Source: CAVYXK01 sp963772445
Lineage (GTDB): Bacteria > Pseudomonadota > Alphaproteobacteria > Acetobacterales > Acetobacteraceae
DNA length: 64,000 nucleotides
Reading direction: 5' to 3'
Assembly: GCA_963772445.1 (NCBI GenBank)
Contig: CAVYXK010000017.1
Location: 248,001-312,000, forward strand
In this document: piece after piece, positions 27,496-35,360 of the stretch
Layout: the number at the start of each line of letters is the position of its first letter
How positions within the stretch are numbered: the first letter of the stretch is position 1
Program-made: the position numbers and the translations under genes
Notes under the pieces: generated by a model
What the model was told of the DNA's origin: nothing
Seen by the model: only the letters and a program-made list of their open reading frames with translations
Databases searched by the model: none

Positions 27496-28227
27496 ATGGC
27501 GACCGGCGATCAGAACGACATCGCCGCGCGCATCGCGGCCGTGCTGCCAGACGGTTGGTTCCCGGACCAGGCCGACGCGCCGATCCTGTGGGGCATCCTG
27601 ATCGGCTTCGGTGCTGTGTGGGCGCCGATCTATTCGCTGCTAGCGTGGGTCCAGTTGCAGACCCGGATCACCACGGCGACGGGGGCGAACCTCGATCTGA
27701 TCTCGCTTGATTTCTTCGGGACTTGGTTGCCGCGGCGATCGGGCGAGAGCGACAGCGCCTTTGAGGCGCGGATCGAGCGGGAACTGTTCCGCCCGAAGGG
27801 CACGCGGGCGGCGGTGGTACGGGAGCTGACCGATCTCACCGGGCAAACGCCCCGCGTCTTCGAGCCGCGGCTGACCTCGGACACCGGCGGCTACACGGTG
27901 GGCGGTGTCGGGTATGGGGCGGGCGGGGGATACGGGAGCCTGCTGCTGCCGTTCCAGTACTTCGTGCAGGCGTATTTCGCGGTGCCGTCCGGCATCGCCA
28001 ACGTGGGCGGCTACTACCTGCACTCGGGCTGGGCCGGTGGCGGATATGGGATGGGCGCGATCGAGTATGGCGACATAGGTGAGGCGCCAGGCTTGATCCA
28101 GGATGCCGACATCTATGCGGGGGTGAACAACGTGCGGCCGGCGGCGACGATCGCCTGGGTGGCGATCAGCCCGGCGCGGGTGTTGCCCGATCCGCCGGGT
28201 GCCCCGGGTGGACTGGGGGCGTCATGA
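27496..28227 (+). CDS. Tail protein I with truncated fibronectin entry
   Basis: 243 residues. gpI/gp48-type protein that links the wedge to fibres; the N-terminal half (LLAWVQLQTRITTATGANLD, FFGTWLPRRSGESDSAFEAR, KGTRAAVVRELTDLTGQTPR) is characteristic. A Gly/Tyr-rich stretch follows. The last residues, PDPPGAPGGLGAS, look like the first strand of a fibronectin type III domain, whose remainder begins the next gene in another frame; the two overlap as ATGA at 28224-28227. Confidence 0.8.
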   Translation: MATGDQNDIAARIAAVLPDGWFPDQADAPILWGILIGFGAVWAPIYSLLAWVQLQTRITTATGANLDLISLDFFGTWLPRRSGESDSAFEARIERELFRPKGTRAAVVRELTDLTGQTPRVFEPRLTSDTGGYTVGGVGYGAGGGYGSLLLPFQYFVQAYFAVPSGIANVGGYYLHSGWAGGGYGMGAIEYGDIGEAPGLIQDADIYAGVNNVRPAATIAWVAISPARVLPDPPGAPGGLGAS

Positions 28228-29384
28228 CCATCACCCCGACGAGCATCGGGCTGTCGTGGATAGCGCCCGTGAGTGGCGGCGCACCAACATACGGCTATAC
28301 GGTCGTATCGCGGCAGACGGGCTCTGGGCCGTTCTCGATTGTTGCAGCAGGCTTGGCCGGGACCAGCTACGAGGTCACCGGGCTGGCACCGTCCACATCC
28401 TATGATTTTGCCACGTTCGCGGTGAATGGGGCGGGGCCGGGACCTATGTCCGGTATCGTCACGCAGTCCACGCTTGGCGCGGTGCCGAACCCACCGACCG
28501 GGCTCACGGCATCGGCTGGCTCGCCGGCCTATTCGGCTGTGGCGCTGTCGTGGACCGCCCCCGCGGGTGACTCCACTAACGGTCCGGCCAGCACCTACAT
28601 CGTCCAATATGCACTGCATGGCACCGGGATCTGGACCACGGCGGCGAGCGGGCTGACGGCGACCAACTATACGCTGACGGGGCTTGCACACACCACCAGC
28701 TACGATTTCCAGGTCATCGGCGTGAACAACGCCGGCAGCAGCCCGGCATCCAGCACGGTTACGCTGGCGACCACGGCGGCAGCGCCGAATATGCCGACGG
28801 CTGTGATGCTTGGCACGCTGACGCAGATCACCACGAGTTCGATCCAGTTGTCCTGGACGGCATCGACCACCGATGCGGCGCACGACGCACCGACCAGCTA
28901 CACACTCCAGTATTCTGTGCACAACGCCGGAAGCTGGACGCAGATCACCGGGATTACGGGCACGAGCGAGACGGTCGCGAGGCTGTCTGCCGGCACGTCG
29001 TATGATTTCGAGGTCGAGGCGGTAAATGCCGGCGGCAGCTCGGTCTATACGTCGGCCGTCACGGGATCGACCTATCCCAATTCGGTGACGATGAACTCGG
29101 CGCCGCCGTCGTCTTTCACGCATGGCAGCGGGCCAGGGTTCAACGTGGCGATTTCACCGAACACGAACGACACCAATACGCAGGCGGCATGGAGTAGTTC
29201 CTCGACTGTGGCGCCCACAAGCGGCTGGGCAGCGGGGACCAATTACAGCGGCGACCTGTGGGCCTGGTATCTGAGTGGCGGCGCATCGTCGAGCCCCGGC
29301 ACCGTCTATCTGTGGGTCGAGTCTCTCAACAGCAGCAACGTGCTGACCGGGCTGTTGGTGTCCGGACCATACACCGTTACTTGA
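28224..29384 (+). CDS. Fibronectin type III repeat fibre protein
   Basis: 386 residues. Three fibronectin-type domains can be read, each with the SLSW-type strand and a Y-x-F/V strand: IGLSWIAPVSGGAPTYGYTV; VALSWTAPAGDSTNGPASTY; IQLSWTASTTDAAHDAPTSY. A C-terminal domain without repeats ends in GPYTVT. The first domain lacks its opening strand, which is encoded at the end of the previous gene. Likely a carbohydrate-binding baseplate decoration or fibre connector. It may be made as a separate protein through the ATGA overlap or as a fusion if the frame was originally continuous. Confidence 0.75.
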   Translation: MTITPTSIGLSWIAPVSGGAPTYGYTVVSRQTGSGPFSIVAAGLAGTSYEVTGLAPSTSYDFATFAVNGAGPGPMSGIVTQSTLGAVPNPPTGLTASAGSPAYSAVALSWTAPAGDSTNGPASTYIVQYALHGTGIWTTAASGLTATNYTLTGLAHTTSYDFQVIGVNNAGSSPASSTVTLATTAAAPNMPTAVMLGTLTQITTSSIQLSWTASTTDAAHDAPTSYTLQYSVHNAGSWTQITGITGTSETVARLSAGTSYDFEVEAVNAGGSSVYTSAVTGSTYPNSVTMNSAPPSSFTHGSGPGFNVAISPNTNDTNTQAAWSSSSTVAPTSGWAAGTNYSGDLWAWYLSGGASSSPGTVYLWVESLNSSNVLTGLLVSGPYTVT

Positions 29385-29400
29385 TCGAAGGATCACGAAT

Positions 29401-29619
29401 GTGCGTCACGCAGACCGCCAAGCGGCGGCGGAGGCTGCGCCGCGATCGTCGCCGTCGTGCGCGCGGCTCGGTTTCCGCATCGCTCCGAAGTCGCCAGCCG
29501 AGGGTGGGAAGCAAGCCGGCGAGCCAGAGCCGCAAGTAACCTGGCGTTGCCCCTGCGGCTGCGTGAACCTTGCCCACCACACCTGGTGCTCGCGCTGCTC
29601 CGGCGGGCGCAACGAGTGA
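29401..29619 (+). CDS. Small zinc-ribbon protein
   Basis: 72 residues from GTG 29401. The C-terminus WRCPCGCVNLAHHTWCSRC has the W-x-C-x-C-G-x-x-N-x6-C-x2-C spacing of small zinc ribbons. The N-terminus is basic and Ala-rich. A second frame from ATG 29399 (46 residues, very Arg-rich) overlaps it and is less convincing. The stop overlaps the next gene (GTGA at 29616-29619). Function unknown; possibly nucleic-acid or protein binding. Confidence 0.6.
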   Translation: MRHADRQAAAEAAPRSSPSCARLGFRIAPKSPAEGGKQAGEPEPQVTWRCPCGCVNLAHHTWCSRCSGGRNE

Positions 29620-29795
29620 GCTGGTCGCGCCGTGTGCTCGTCGTGCTGACCCCCGATGGGCAGCCGTGGAACGATCGCGCATTCGGCACTGAGCAACATG
29701 CGTGCGCATCGGTGTGCGGTGCGATGGGCGTTTATTGGCCGCAGCTCGTGGCGCGTGGCTGGCGGATCGTTCCAGCGCAACTGGATTGGTCTTAG
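29616..29795 (+). CDS. Small phage protein, 59 residues
   Basis: GTG 29616 overlaps the previous stop. The protein starts VSWSRRVLVVLTPDGQPWND and continues with TEQHACASVCGAMGVYWPQL. No family is recognised. The tight packing between neighbours supports it as a real gene. Confidence 0.5.
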   Translation: MSWSRRVLVVLTPDGQPWNDRAFGTEQHACASVCGAMGVYWPQLVARGWRIVPAQLDWS

Positions 29796-29807
29796 GAGAT
29801 ACCAAAC

Positions 29808-30026
29808 GTGGACATTGTGATCGTCCAGGCAGCCGGATGCGGCGGCGTGCCGGTGCATTTCGACAGCCTGCTGCTGGCGATCGAGTTCTTGCGGATGGTG
29901 ACGCACCAGATCGTGCCCGAGCAGTGGGTCGCGCTGGTCAAGGCGCTGATACCGGAGCCACACACTGGCGAGGCGGTAAAGGCAGCGCTGGACTTAGCGA
30001 CAAAGTGCCTCGGGACGCCTTCGTAA
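29808..30026 (+). CDS. Small phage protein, 72 residues
   Basis: GTG 29808 with AGGAG about 8-12 bases upstream. The start VDIVIVQAAGCGGVPVHFDS leads into a mostly helical C-terminus (EQWVALVKALIPEPHTGEAV, then a short Ala/Leu helix). Cytoplasmic by sequence. Unrecognised family; kept because of ribosome site and packing in the operon. Confidence 0.5.
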   Translation: MDIVIVQAAGCGGVPVHFDSLLLAIEFLRMVTHQIVPEQWVALVKALIPEPHTGEAVKAALDLATKCLGTPS

Positions 30027-30053
30027 CCGCTTCATCCTGACGAGAGAACCGAT

Positions 30054-31331
30054 ATGGACCGCCAGATCGTCTATCCGGGCGCAATCCCGCTCGACACCGA
30101 CGTACTGAACCTGGAACGGAATGTGATGATCGCCGAGGGCTTTCTGGCCCAGGGCGCGTTCGGCACCGGCACGCAGGTGTGGGGGCTTTCTTGCGGGCCG
30201 ACCTCGCCGGCCTCGATGAGCGTGGTGGTGACGCCGGGAGCGATCGTGTCTAGCCAGGTGGTCGATCAGAATGCGTTCGGTTCGCTGGCGGCGGACACGT
30301 CCGACGCGTTGGTGAAGGTCGGGATCAACCTGACCAGCACTACGCTGACTACCACGGCGCCGAGCAGTGCCGGGCAGTCGATCAACTATCTGATCGAGGC
30401 ATCGTTCCTGGAAGAAGACACGACGCCAGTCGTCCTGCCTTACTACAACGCCTCCAATCCGGCGCAGCCCTATACCGGCCCGTCCAACTCCGGGGCGGCG
30501 CAGAACACACAGCGGCTACAACGCGTGCAGTTGCAGCTCAAGGCTGGCACGCCGGCGAATACCGGCACGCAGACCACGCCGGCGGTCGATAGCGGCTGGG
30601 TTGGGCTCTATGTCGTGACGGTCGCTTATGGGCAGACCACGGTTACGTCCGGAAATATCAACACTTATCCAGCGGCACCGTTCGTCGGTGGCGGCTCGCT
30701 GAACCGGGGCAGGCTCCTCAACGTGCAGACCTTCACCAGCAGTGGAACCTACTGGTCCACGCCGGGAACAGCCTCGATCATTATCGAGGCAGTCGGGGGT
30801 GGGGCGTCGGGTGGCGGCACGGCGGCCACTGGGGCGAGCCAGGGCGCCGCATCGAGTGGCGGTGGTGCGGGCAGCATCGCGGCCGGACGCTTCACGTCCG
30901 GCTTCACCGGTGGGCTCGCGCTGACGATCGGGGCCGCCGGTGCGGCGCCGGCGGCCGGGCAGAACGCCGGCAACAACGGCGGCACGACTAGCGTTGGATC
31001 GCTAATCTCTTGTCCCGGTGGTCTGGCGGGTCAGGGTGGCCCCGCGAATAGCAACAGCATGATCGTTTCGGCGGCGTCGGGCACCCCGGGCGCACCGAGT
31101 GGCGGCAACATCTATCAGGCGACCGGCCAGCCAGGGGGCTACGGGATCATCCTCAATCCAAGCGGAGCTTATTATGCTGGCGCCGGGGCTGGCGGCATCT
31201 CGCCCCTGACTGCGGGCTCAGCGGGGCCGGGTGCCGGAGGTGCCGGCGTCACGGCGGCAGGCGCCAATTCAGCGGCAGCCGCCGGCATCGCCGGCAATGC
31301 CGGGCTGGTTGGCATTTACGAATACTCGTAG
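30054..31331 (+). CDS. Tail fibre with glycine-rich tip
   Basis: 425 residues, ATG 30054. The N-terminal half starts MDRQIVYPGAIPLDTDVLNL and is a beta-rich shaft (VVVTPGAIVSSQVVDQNAFG). From about residue 235 (VQTFTSSGTYWSTPG) it turns into a glycine-rich domain with runs such as VGGGASGGGTAATGASQGAA, similar to polyglycine tip domains that bind host surface in other phages. It is the first of a fibre set and probably determines adsorption. Confidence 0.75.
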   Translation: MDRQIVYPGAIPLDTDVLNLERNVMIAEGFLAQGAFGTGTQVWGLSCGPTSPASMSVVVTPGAIVSSQVVDQNAFGSLAADTSDALVKVGINLTSTTLTTTAPSSAGQSINYLIEASFLEEDTTPVVLPYYNASNPAQPYTGPSNSGAAQNTQRLQRVQLQLKAGTPANTGTQTTPAVDSGWVGLYVVTVAYGQTTVTSGNINTYPAAPFVGGGSLNRGRLLNVQTFTSSGTYWSTPGTASIIIEAVGGGASGGGTAATGASQGAASSGGGAGSIAAGRFTSGFTGGLALTIGAAGAAPAAGQNAGNNGGTTSVGSLISCPGGLAGQGGPANSNSMIVSAASGTPGAPSGGNIYQATGQPGGYGIILNPSGAYYAGAGAGGISPLTAGSAGPGAGGAGVTAAGANSAAAAGIAGNAGLVGIYEYS

Positions 31332-31339
31332 GCCTCCGC

Positions 31340-33163
31340 ATGCCAACGATCGCGCAACTGCCGCCGGCCGCGCAGGCGCTGTCCAGCGCTGATTTGATTC
31401 CGGTCGATCAGAACGTTAGCGGGACATATCAGACGGGGCAGACGAACCTCGGCGCGCTGCTATCGCTGCTGGCGGCGAGCAACATGCTTCCGGTGTCGAT
31501 GTATAGCGGGTCGGGTGCTCCAAGCGGCGGGACAGGCGGCATCAACGGCGATAGCTATGTGAACGTCGCCAACGGCGATCTGTGGCAGTGGGCCACCGGG
31601 TCAGGATGGACCAAGGTCGGCTCACTGGTCGGCCCGGCGGGTGCTGCGGGCGCCACTGGTCCCGCCGGGCCGAGCTACTCGATCACGCAGCAATCGATCG
31701 TGACGAGCATGGCCGGCACCGATCTGGTGGGGATCAGCCAGGGCGGGGCAGATCACACCATCACGCTGGCGAACCTGCTGGACGGCGAGACGATCGACCA
31801 GGGCGCGGCTGCTGCACCTGTGTCTGGCACCGACACGTTCTGGACCGGCCAGGGCGGAAGCTCTATGATGGTGCAAAGCATCAGCGCCCTGTGGCCGTGG
31901 ATCGAAAAGCAGATACCGACATACTTTATGTCGGTGATTGAGCTGACCGGCAACACGACGCTCGACGGCTCGGTCCACAACGGCAAGATCATCATCTGTT
32001 CGCAACCCATCACGGTCACTGCCGGCGCCACGATGGGCAGTGGGTTCACTTGCACGGTCATCAATGCCAGTTCCGGCAATTGCACGCTTTCCGGGTTCAT
32101 TACGTCTTCAGGCAACGGGACGCTTGCTACCGGCCAGTCCGCGGTTGTCAGCGTAGCCAGCTACAGCGGCGGCACTCTCTACTACGCGATGATCGCCGGC
32201 GGAGCTTCAACGCCGCCACCCGCCCCTGGGCTGCCGACAAACCTGCAAGTCACCGCAACCACGGCTTCCGCGGTATCCCTGAGCTGGAACGTGCCGGGAA
32301 CCGGCGGCTCTCCATCCGGTTACACAATTCAATATCAGGTAAGCGGGGCAAGCTCCTGGACTGACGCGAGTGCCAGCGGCACGACCACGACCATCACCGG
32401 CCTTTCTCCAAGCACGACATACAATTTCGAGATCGAGGCATATAACGCTGGTGGGAATAGCGGCTTTACGGCGGCGGTTCAGGGCACGACAGCGGCCGGA
32501 ACCACGCCGGGTGTTCCGACTAACTTCAGCGCCGGATCGCCGACTAGCAGCAGCGTCGCTCTGTCGTGGACCGCGCCATCGGTCGGCGGCACTGGCGCAA
32601 CATACAACGTGCAGTATCAAATCGGATCAGGCGCGTGGACGCAGATCAGCGGGATCAGCGGCACGTCCTATACCGTGACGGGCCTGACCGCATCGACCAC
32701 CTATAATTTCGAGGTCCAGACGGTCAACGGCGGCCTGACAAGCTCTTGGACCTCGCCGGTTTCAGAGGCAACATCGGCGGTGAATAACTACAAACTGACC
32801 GCCGAGCTGCCATCCTCTGCCACGAGCTACTCAGTGAGCCAGGGCGGCATTCCGATAGCCGTCAACGACAATAGCACGTCGGCCGACGGAAGCTACACGG
32901 TCCCCGGCAGCGTTGGTTTCGGCTGGTCCACCAGCAGCTCGGTGGCGCCGGGTTCGTTAACCGCCACGTCAGGCCCGATCCAGACCGACAACGCCACCGG
33001 GATAACCGGCGCTCTGTATGGTCATAACATCTGGTATCAGTGGATCAACGCGCCATCGACTGCCGGAACTTATTACCTGTGGGTCATCGCTTACAGCGGG
33101 AGCGGACTGACCGGAACGCAGGAGGCCAGTGTGGTATGGCCGTTCACGTTCACGGTCAGCTAA
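31340..33163 (+). CDS. Tail fibre with collagen-like and fibronectin domains
   Basis: 607 residues, ATG 31340. A short collagen-like segment GPAGAAGATGPAGPS lies near residue 97, followed by a beta-rich middle, then two fibronectin type III domains (VSLSWNVPGTGGSPSGYTIQ and VALSWTAPSVGGTGATYNVQ) and a C-terminal domain related to that of the 28224-29384 protein (both have a W-S-T-S-S-S-V-A-P element and a YLWV strand). This shared C-terminal piece suggests duplication or swapping between fibres. Confidence 0.75.
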   Translation: MPTIAQLPPAAQALSSADLIPVDQNVSGTYQTGQTNLGALLSLLAASNMLPVSMYSGSGAPSGGTGGINGDSYVNVANGDLWQWATGSGWTKVGSLVGPAGAAGATGPAGPSYSITQQSIVTSMAGTDLVGISQGGADHTITLANLLDGETIDQGAAAAPVSGTDTFWTGQGGSSMMVQSISALWPWIEKQIPTYFMSVIELTGNTTLDGSVHNGKIIICSQPITVTAGATMGSGFTCTVINASSGNCTLSGFITSSGNGTLATGQSAVVSVASYSGGTLYYAMIAGGASTPPPAPGLPTNLQVTATTASAVSLSWNVPGTGGSPSGYTIQYQVSGASSWTDASASGTTTTITGLSPSTTYNFEIEAYNAGGNSGFTAAVQGTTAAGTTPGVPTNFSAGSPTSSSVALSWTAPSVGGTGATYNVQYQIGSGAWTQISGISGTSYTVTGLTASTTYNFEVQTVNGGLTSSWTSPVSEATSAVNNYKLTAELPSSATSYSVSQGGIPIAVNDNSTSADGSYTVPGSVGFGWSTSSSVAPGSLTATSGPIQTDNATGITGALYGHNIWYQWINAPSTAGTYYLWVIAYSGSGLTGTQEASVVWPFTFTVS

Positions 33164-33167
33164 CCCC

Positions 33168-35312
33168 ATGGCTGTAGCCCTCATCGCGCCCGGCGTGCTG
33201 GTTGCGCCGCGGCACCCGGCCTTGGTCTCGCAACTCGCCGGAGTTTCATCTGGCGGCGGGGGTGGTGGAGGATCATTCTCCGGCCCATATCCGTCCGCCA
33301 TCTCTGGACTGACCGGCTGGTGGGATGCCGGCGTGACGGCCGACATCCTGGACCCGGGCGGCGATCCGATCGCGGGATGGAACAGCGCGGTCGGCAGTTT
33401 GGCGGACAAGTCAAGCGCCGGCCAACCACTGACGGTCTATCACTACTCAGGCACAACGCCGGCACCCCAAGCTACGCCGCGTCTGAACGCGCTGCTTGGC
33501 GGCCTCGGCCTCAATACCATCGTGCCGCCGACAAGCCTGCCGGCGACCAACCAACCCCTGCCGATAATGAGCCCGGACCAGGGCTTGCAATCGGCGCCAT
33601 TGCCTCTCGGATCAGGGCAAGCGTGGACGCTATATCTCGTGTGGTCGCGCCCGAACTGGCGGGCCAATACGTCGTCGCCAAGCGTCCTGCTGAGCGCGGA
33701 CGGGACCGATATCCTGACGGTGGACAACAACGCTGGCACCGGCAACCTGACGCTGTTCCCCGGCGCGAGCCAGACCGTCGTTACTGCCCCGGTGGCGCGT
33801 CGGCACACGCATGCCGTCATCATCCGCAATACGCCCGGCAGCGGGATCGATGTGTGGCTGAGCGGCTTCCATTTTATTACTAGCGCAACGAATCCGTTCG
33901 CGTCCACGCTGAACACGAACCTGCTGTTTCTGCATGACGGCACGAATGGCGGCGGGGCGCAGTGTTGGTTCCACGAGGCAGCAACATGGGGTCACGCGCT
34001 GTCTTCGGGCGACATTACCACACTGATCTCGTGTCAGGCGCGATGGGCTCTTGGCGCGCGCAAGTGCATGCAGGTGCTTATCACCGGGCAGTCCAACGCC
34101 GGCCTGGCATATACATACGGGGCCTGGCATTTGCTTGCTCAAGGGATTGCGTATCACCTTGGCGCGCTGGCCTACGGGGTGATCGGAGACTACACGGGCG
34201 GTTCTACCGACACGACGTGCATCGGTGGAGAGGGTATCTATGACGTGCCGGCGGGCGATCCTGGCGCCGGCTTGACTGGATCGTTCGTTGTCGATCCGGG
34301 TAATGGATCGAACCCAGACACATGGGCGATTGGCAGCGACGGCGAGGCGGTGCAGACCTTCCTTAACGGCAGCGCCGCCGAAGACCTTGCTGATATTGTT
34401 GCGATCCTATGGCCCTGGTCCGAGACAGACAGCACGCGGGTCTATTCCGAGAAGACCACTTTCACCGAGGCCGCCGAGCAATGGCTGTCTCTGGAACGCG
34501 GGATGCTGTCGCGATCCGCGGCGAGCCTCCCGCTGCTGTGGTGGAATGCGATTCCGTTCCCGTGGGGCAATAACGGCGGGATGCAGATGCACCGCGAAGC
34601 GGTTACTGCCGTAGCTGCCAACTCGGCGCAGAATTGCGTCATCGTGTTGCCGCAGACATCCGACAGCATCCCGCTTGGGGCGACCTACGATCCGTCAACT
34701 GGCCTGTGGGCCATCGGAAGCGCAGGCAATATCCACCGATCCGAGGCCGATATGCTGCGCTTCGGCATGGAGGCAGCCCCGGTAGCGGCACGCGCCGTTC
34801 TGGCATCAACCGGCGGCGACACCATCCAGTCGATCCCGTCCGGCATCCCTGCGGTGGGCGGCCCGCAGATCGTTCACGCCTACCTGGAGAACAGCACCAC
34901 CGTCATTCTGACGATCCAGCATGACGCTGGGACCGATCTGGTGATCCCACTGTTGGCGGCCAGCGGGCAGGGCTTTGCCGTGATGGACGGCGGATCGGTG
35001 GCATCGCCTGGCAACGTCGTCAACGCGACTGCCTGTGTGCGAGTCGATGCGACACATCTGCAACTAACGCTCGCGAACACGCTCGTGAATGCAGCTTCGA
35101 GCTGCCTCCTGTTCTACCCCTACGGATATTTCGATATCGGCAGCGGCAGTGCGGTCACGGATAATTTCTCGACCATTACGCCGCCGGGTGGATGGGACAT
35201 CCTATCCGATCTCGGATGGTCATGGCCGGCTCCCGCGGGACCCGCGTTCCCGAACAACTATCCGCTGCAAGCTACCACGACGCCGGTCGCGCTGAGCACC
35301 ACACCGGACTAA
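33168..35312 (+). CDS. Tail spike with SGNH-type carbohydrate esterase domain
   Basis: 714 residues from ATG 33168. After a Gly-rich linker, residues about 50-320 resemble a concanavalin-like/laminin G fold (ISGLTGWWDAGVTADILDPG). Residues from about 305 (MQVLITGQSNAGLAYTYGAW) contain the GQSN block typical of SGNH-fold sialate O-acetylesterase-like enzymes; a matching D/H end lies near GNIHRSEADMLRFGMEAA. It may deacetylate host surface polysaccharide during infection. Its stop touches the target duplication of the following IS66 element, which therefore did not damage it. Confidence 0.78.
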   Translation: MAVALIAPGVLVAPRHPALVSQLAGVSSGGGGGGGSFSGPYPSAISGLTGWWDAGVTADILDPGGDPIAGWNSAVGSLADKSSAGQPLTVYHYSGTTPAPQATPRLNALLGGLGLNTIVPPTSLPATNQPLPIMSPDQGLQSAPLPLGSGQAWTLYLVWSRPNWRANTSSPSVLLSADGTDILTVDNNAGTGNLTLFPGASQTVVTAPVARRHTHAVIIRNTPGSGIDVWLSGFHFITSATNPFASTLNTNLLFLHDGTNGGGAQCWFHEAATWGHALSSGDITTLISCQARWALGARKCMQVLITGQSNAGLAYTYGAWHLLAQGIAYHLGALAYGVIGDYTGGSTDTTCIGGEGIYDVPAGDPGAGLTGSFVVDPGNGSNPDTWAIGSDGEAVQTFLNGSAAEDLADIVAILWPWSETDSTRVYSEKTTFTEAAEQWLSLERGMLSRSAASLPLLWWNAIPFPWGNNGGMQMHREAVTAVAANSAQNCVIVLPQTSDSIPLGATYDPSTGLWAIGSAGNIHRSEADMLRFGMEAAPVAARAVLASTGGDTIQSIPSGIPAVGGPQIVHAYLENSTTVILTIQHDAGTDLVIPLLAASGQGFAVMDGGSVASPGNVVNATACVRVDATHLQLTLANTLVNAASSCLLFYPYGYFDIGSGSAVTDNFSTITPPGGWDILSDLGWSWPAPAGPAFPNNYPLQATTTPVALSTTPD

Positions 35313-35320
35313 AGGATCCA
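35313..35320. repeat. Left target duplication AGGATCCA of the IS66-type element
   Basis: The 8-bp word AGGATCCA stands immediately left of GTAAGAGG and again immediately right of CCTCTTAC (37812-37819). Eight bases is the duplication length of the IS66 family. Confidence 0.92.
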
Positions 35321-35360
35321 GTAAGAGGGGCAAAATTCCGGGCGGGGGCTGATTTTTTTC

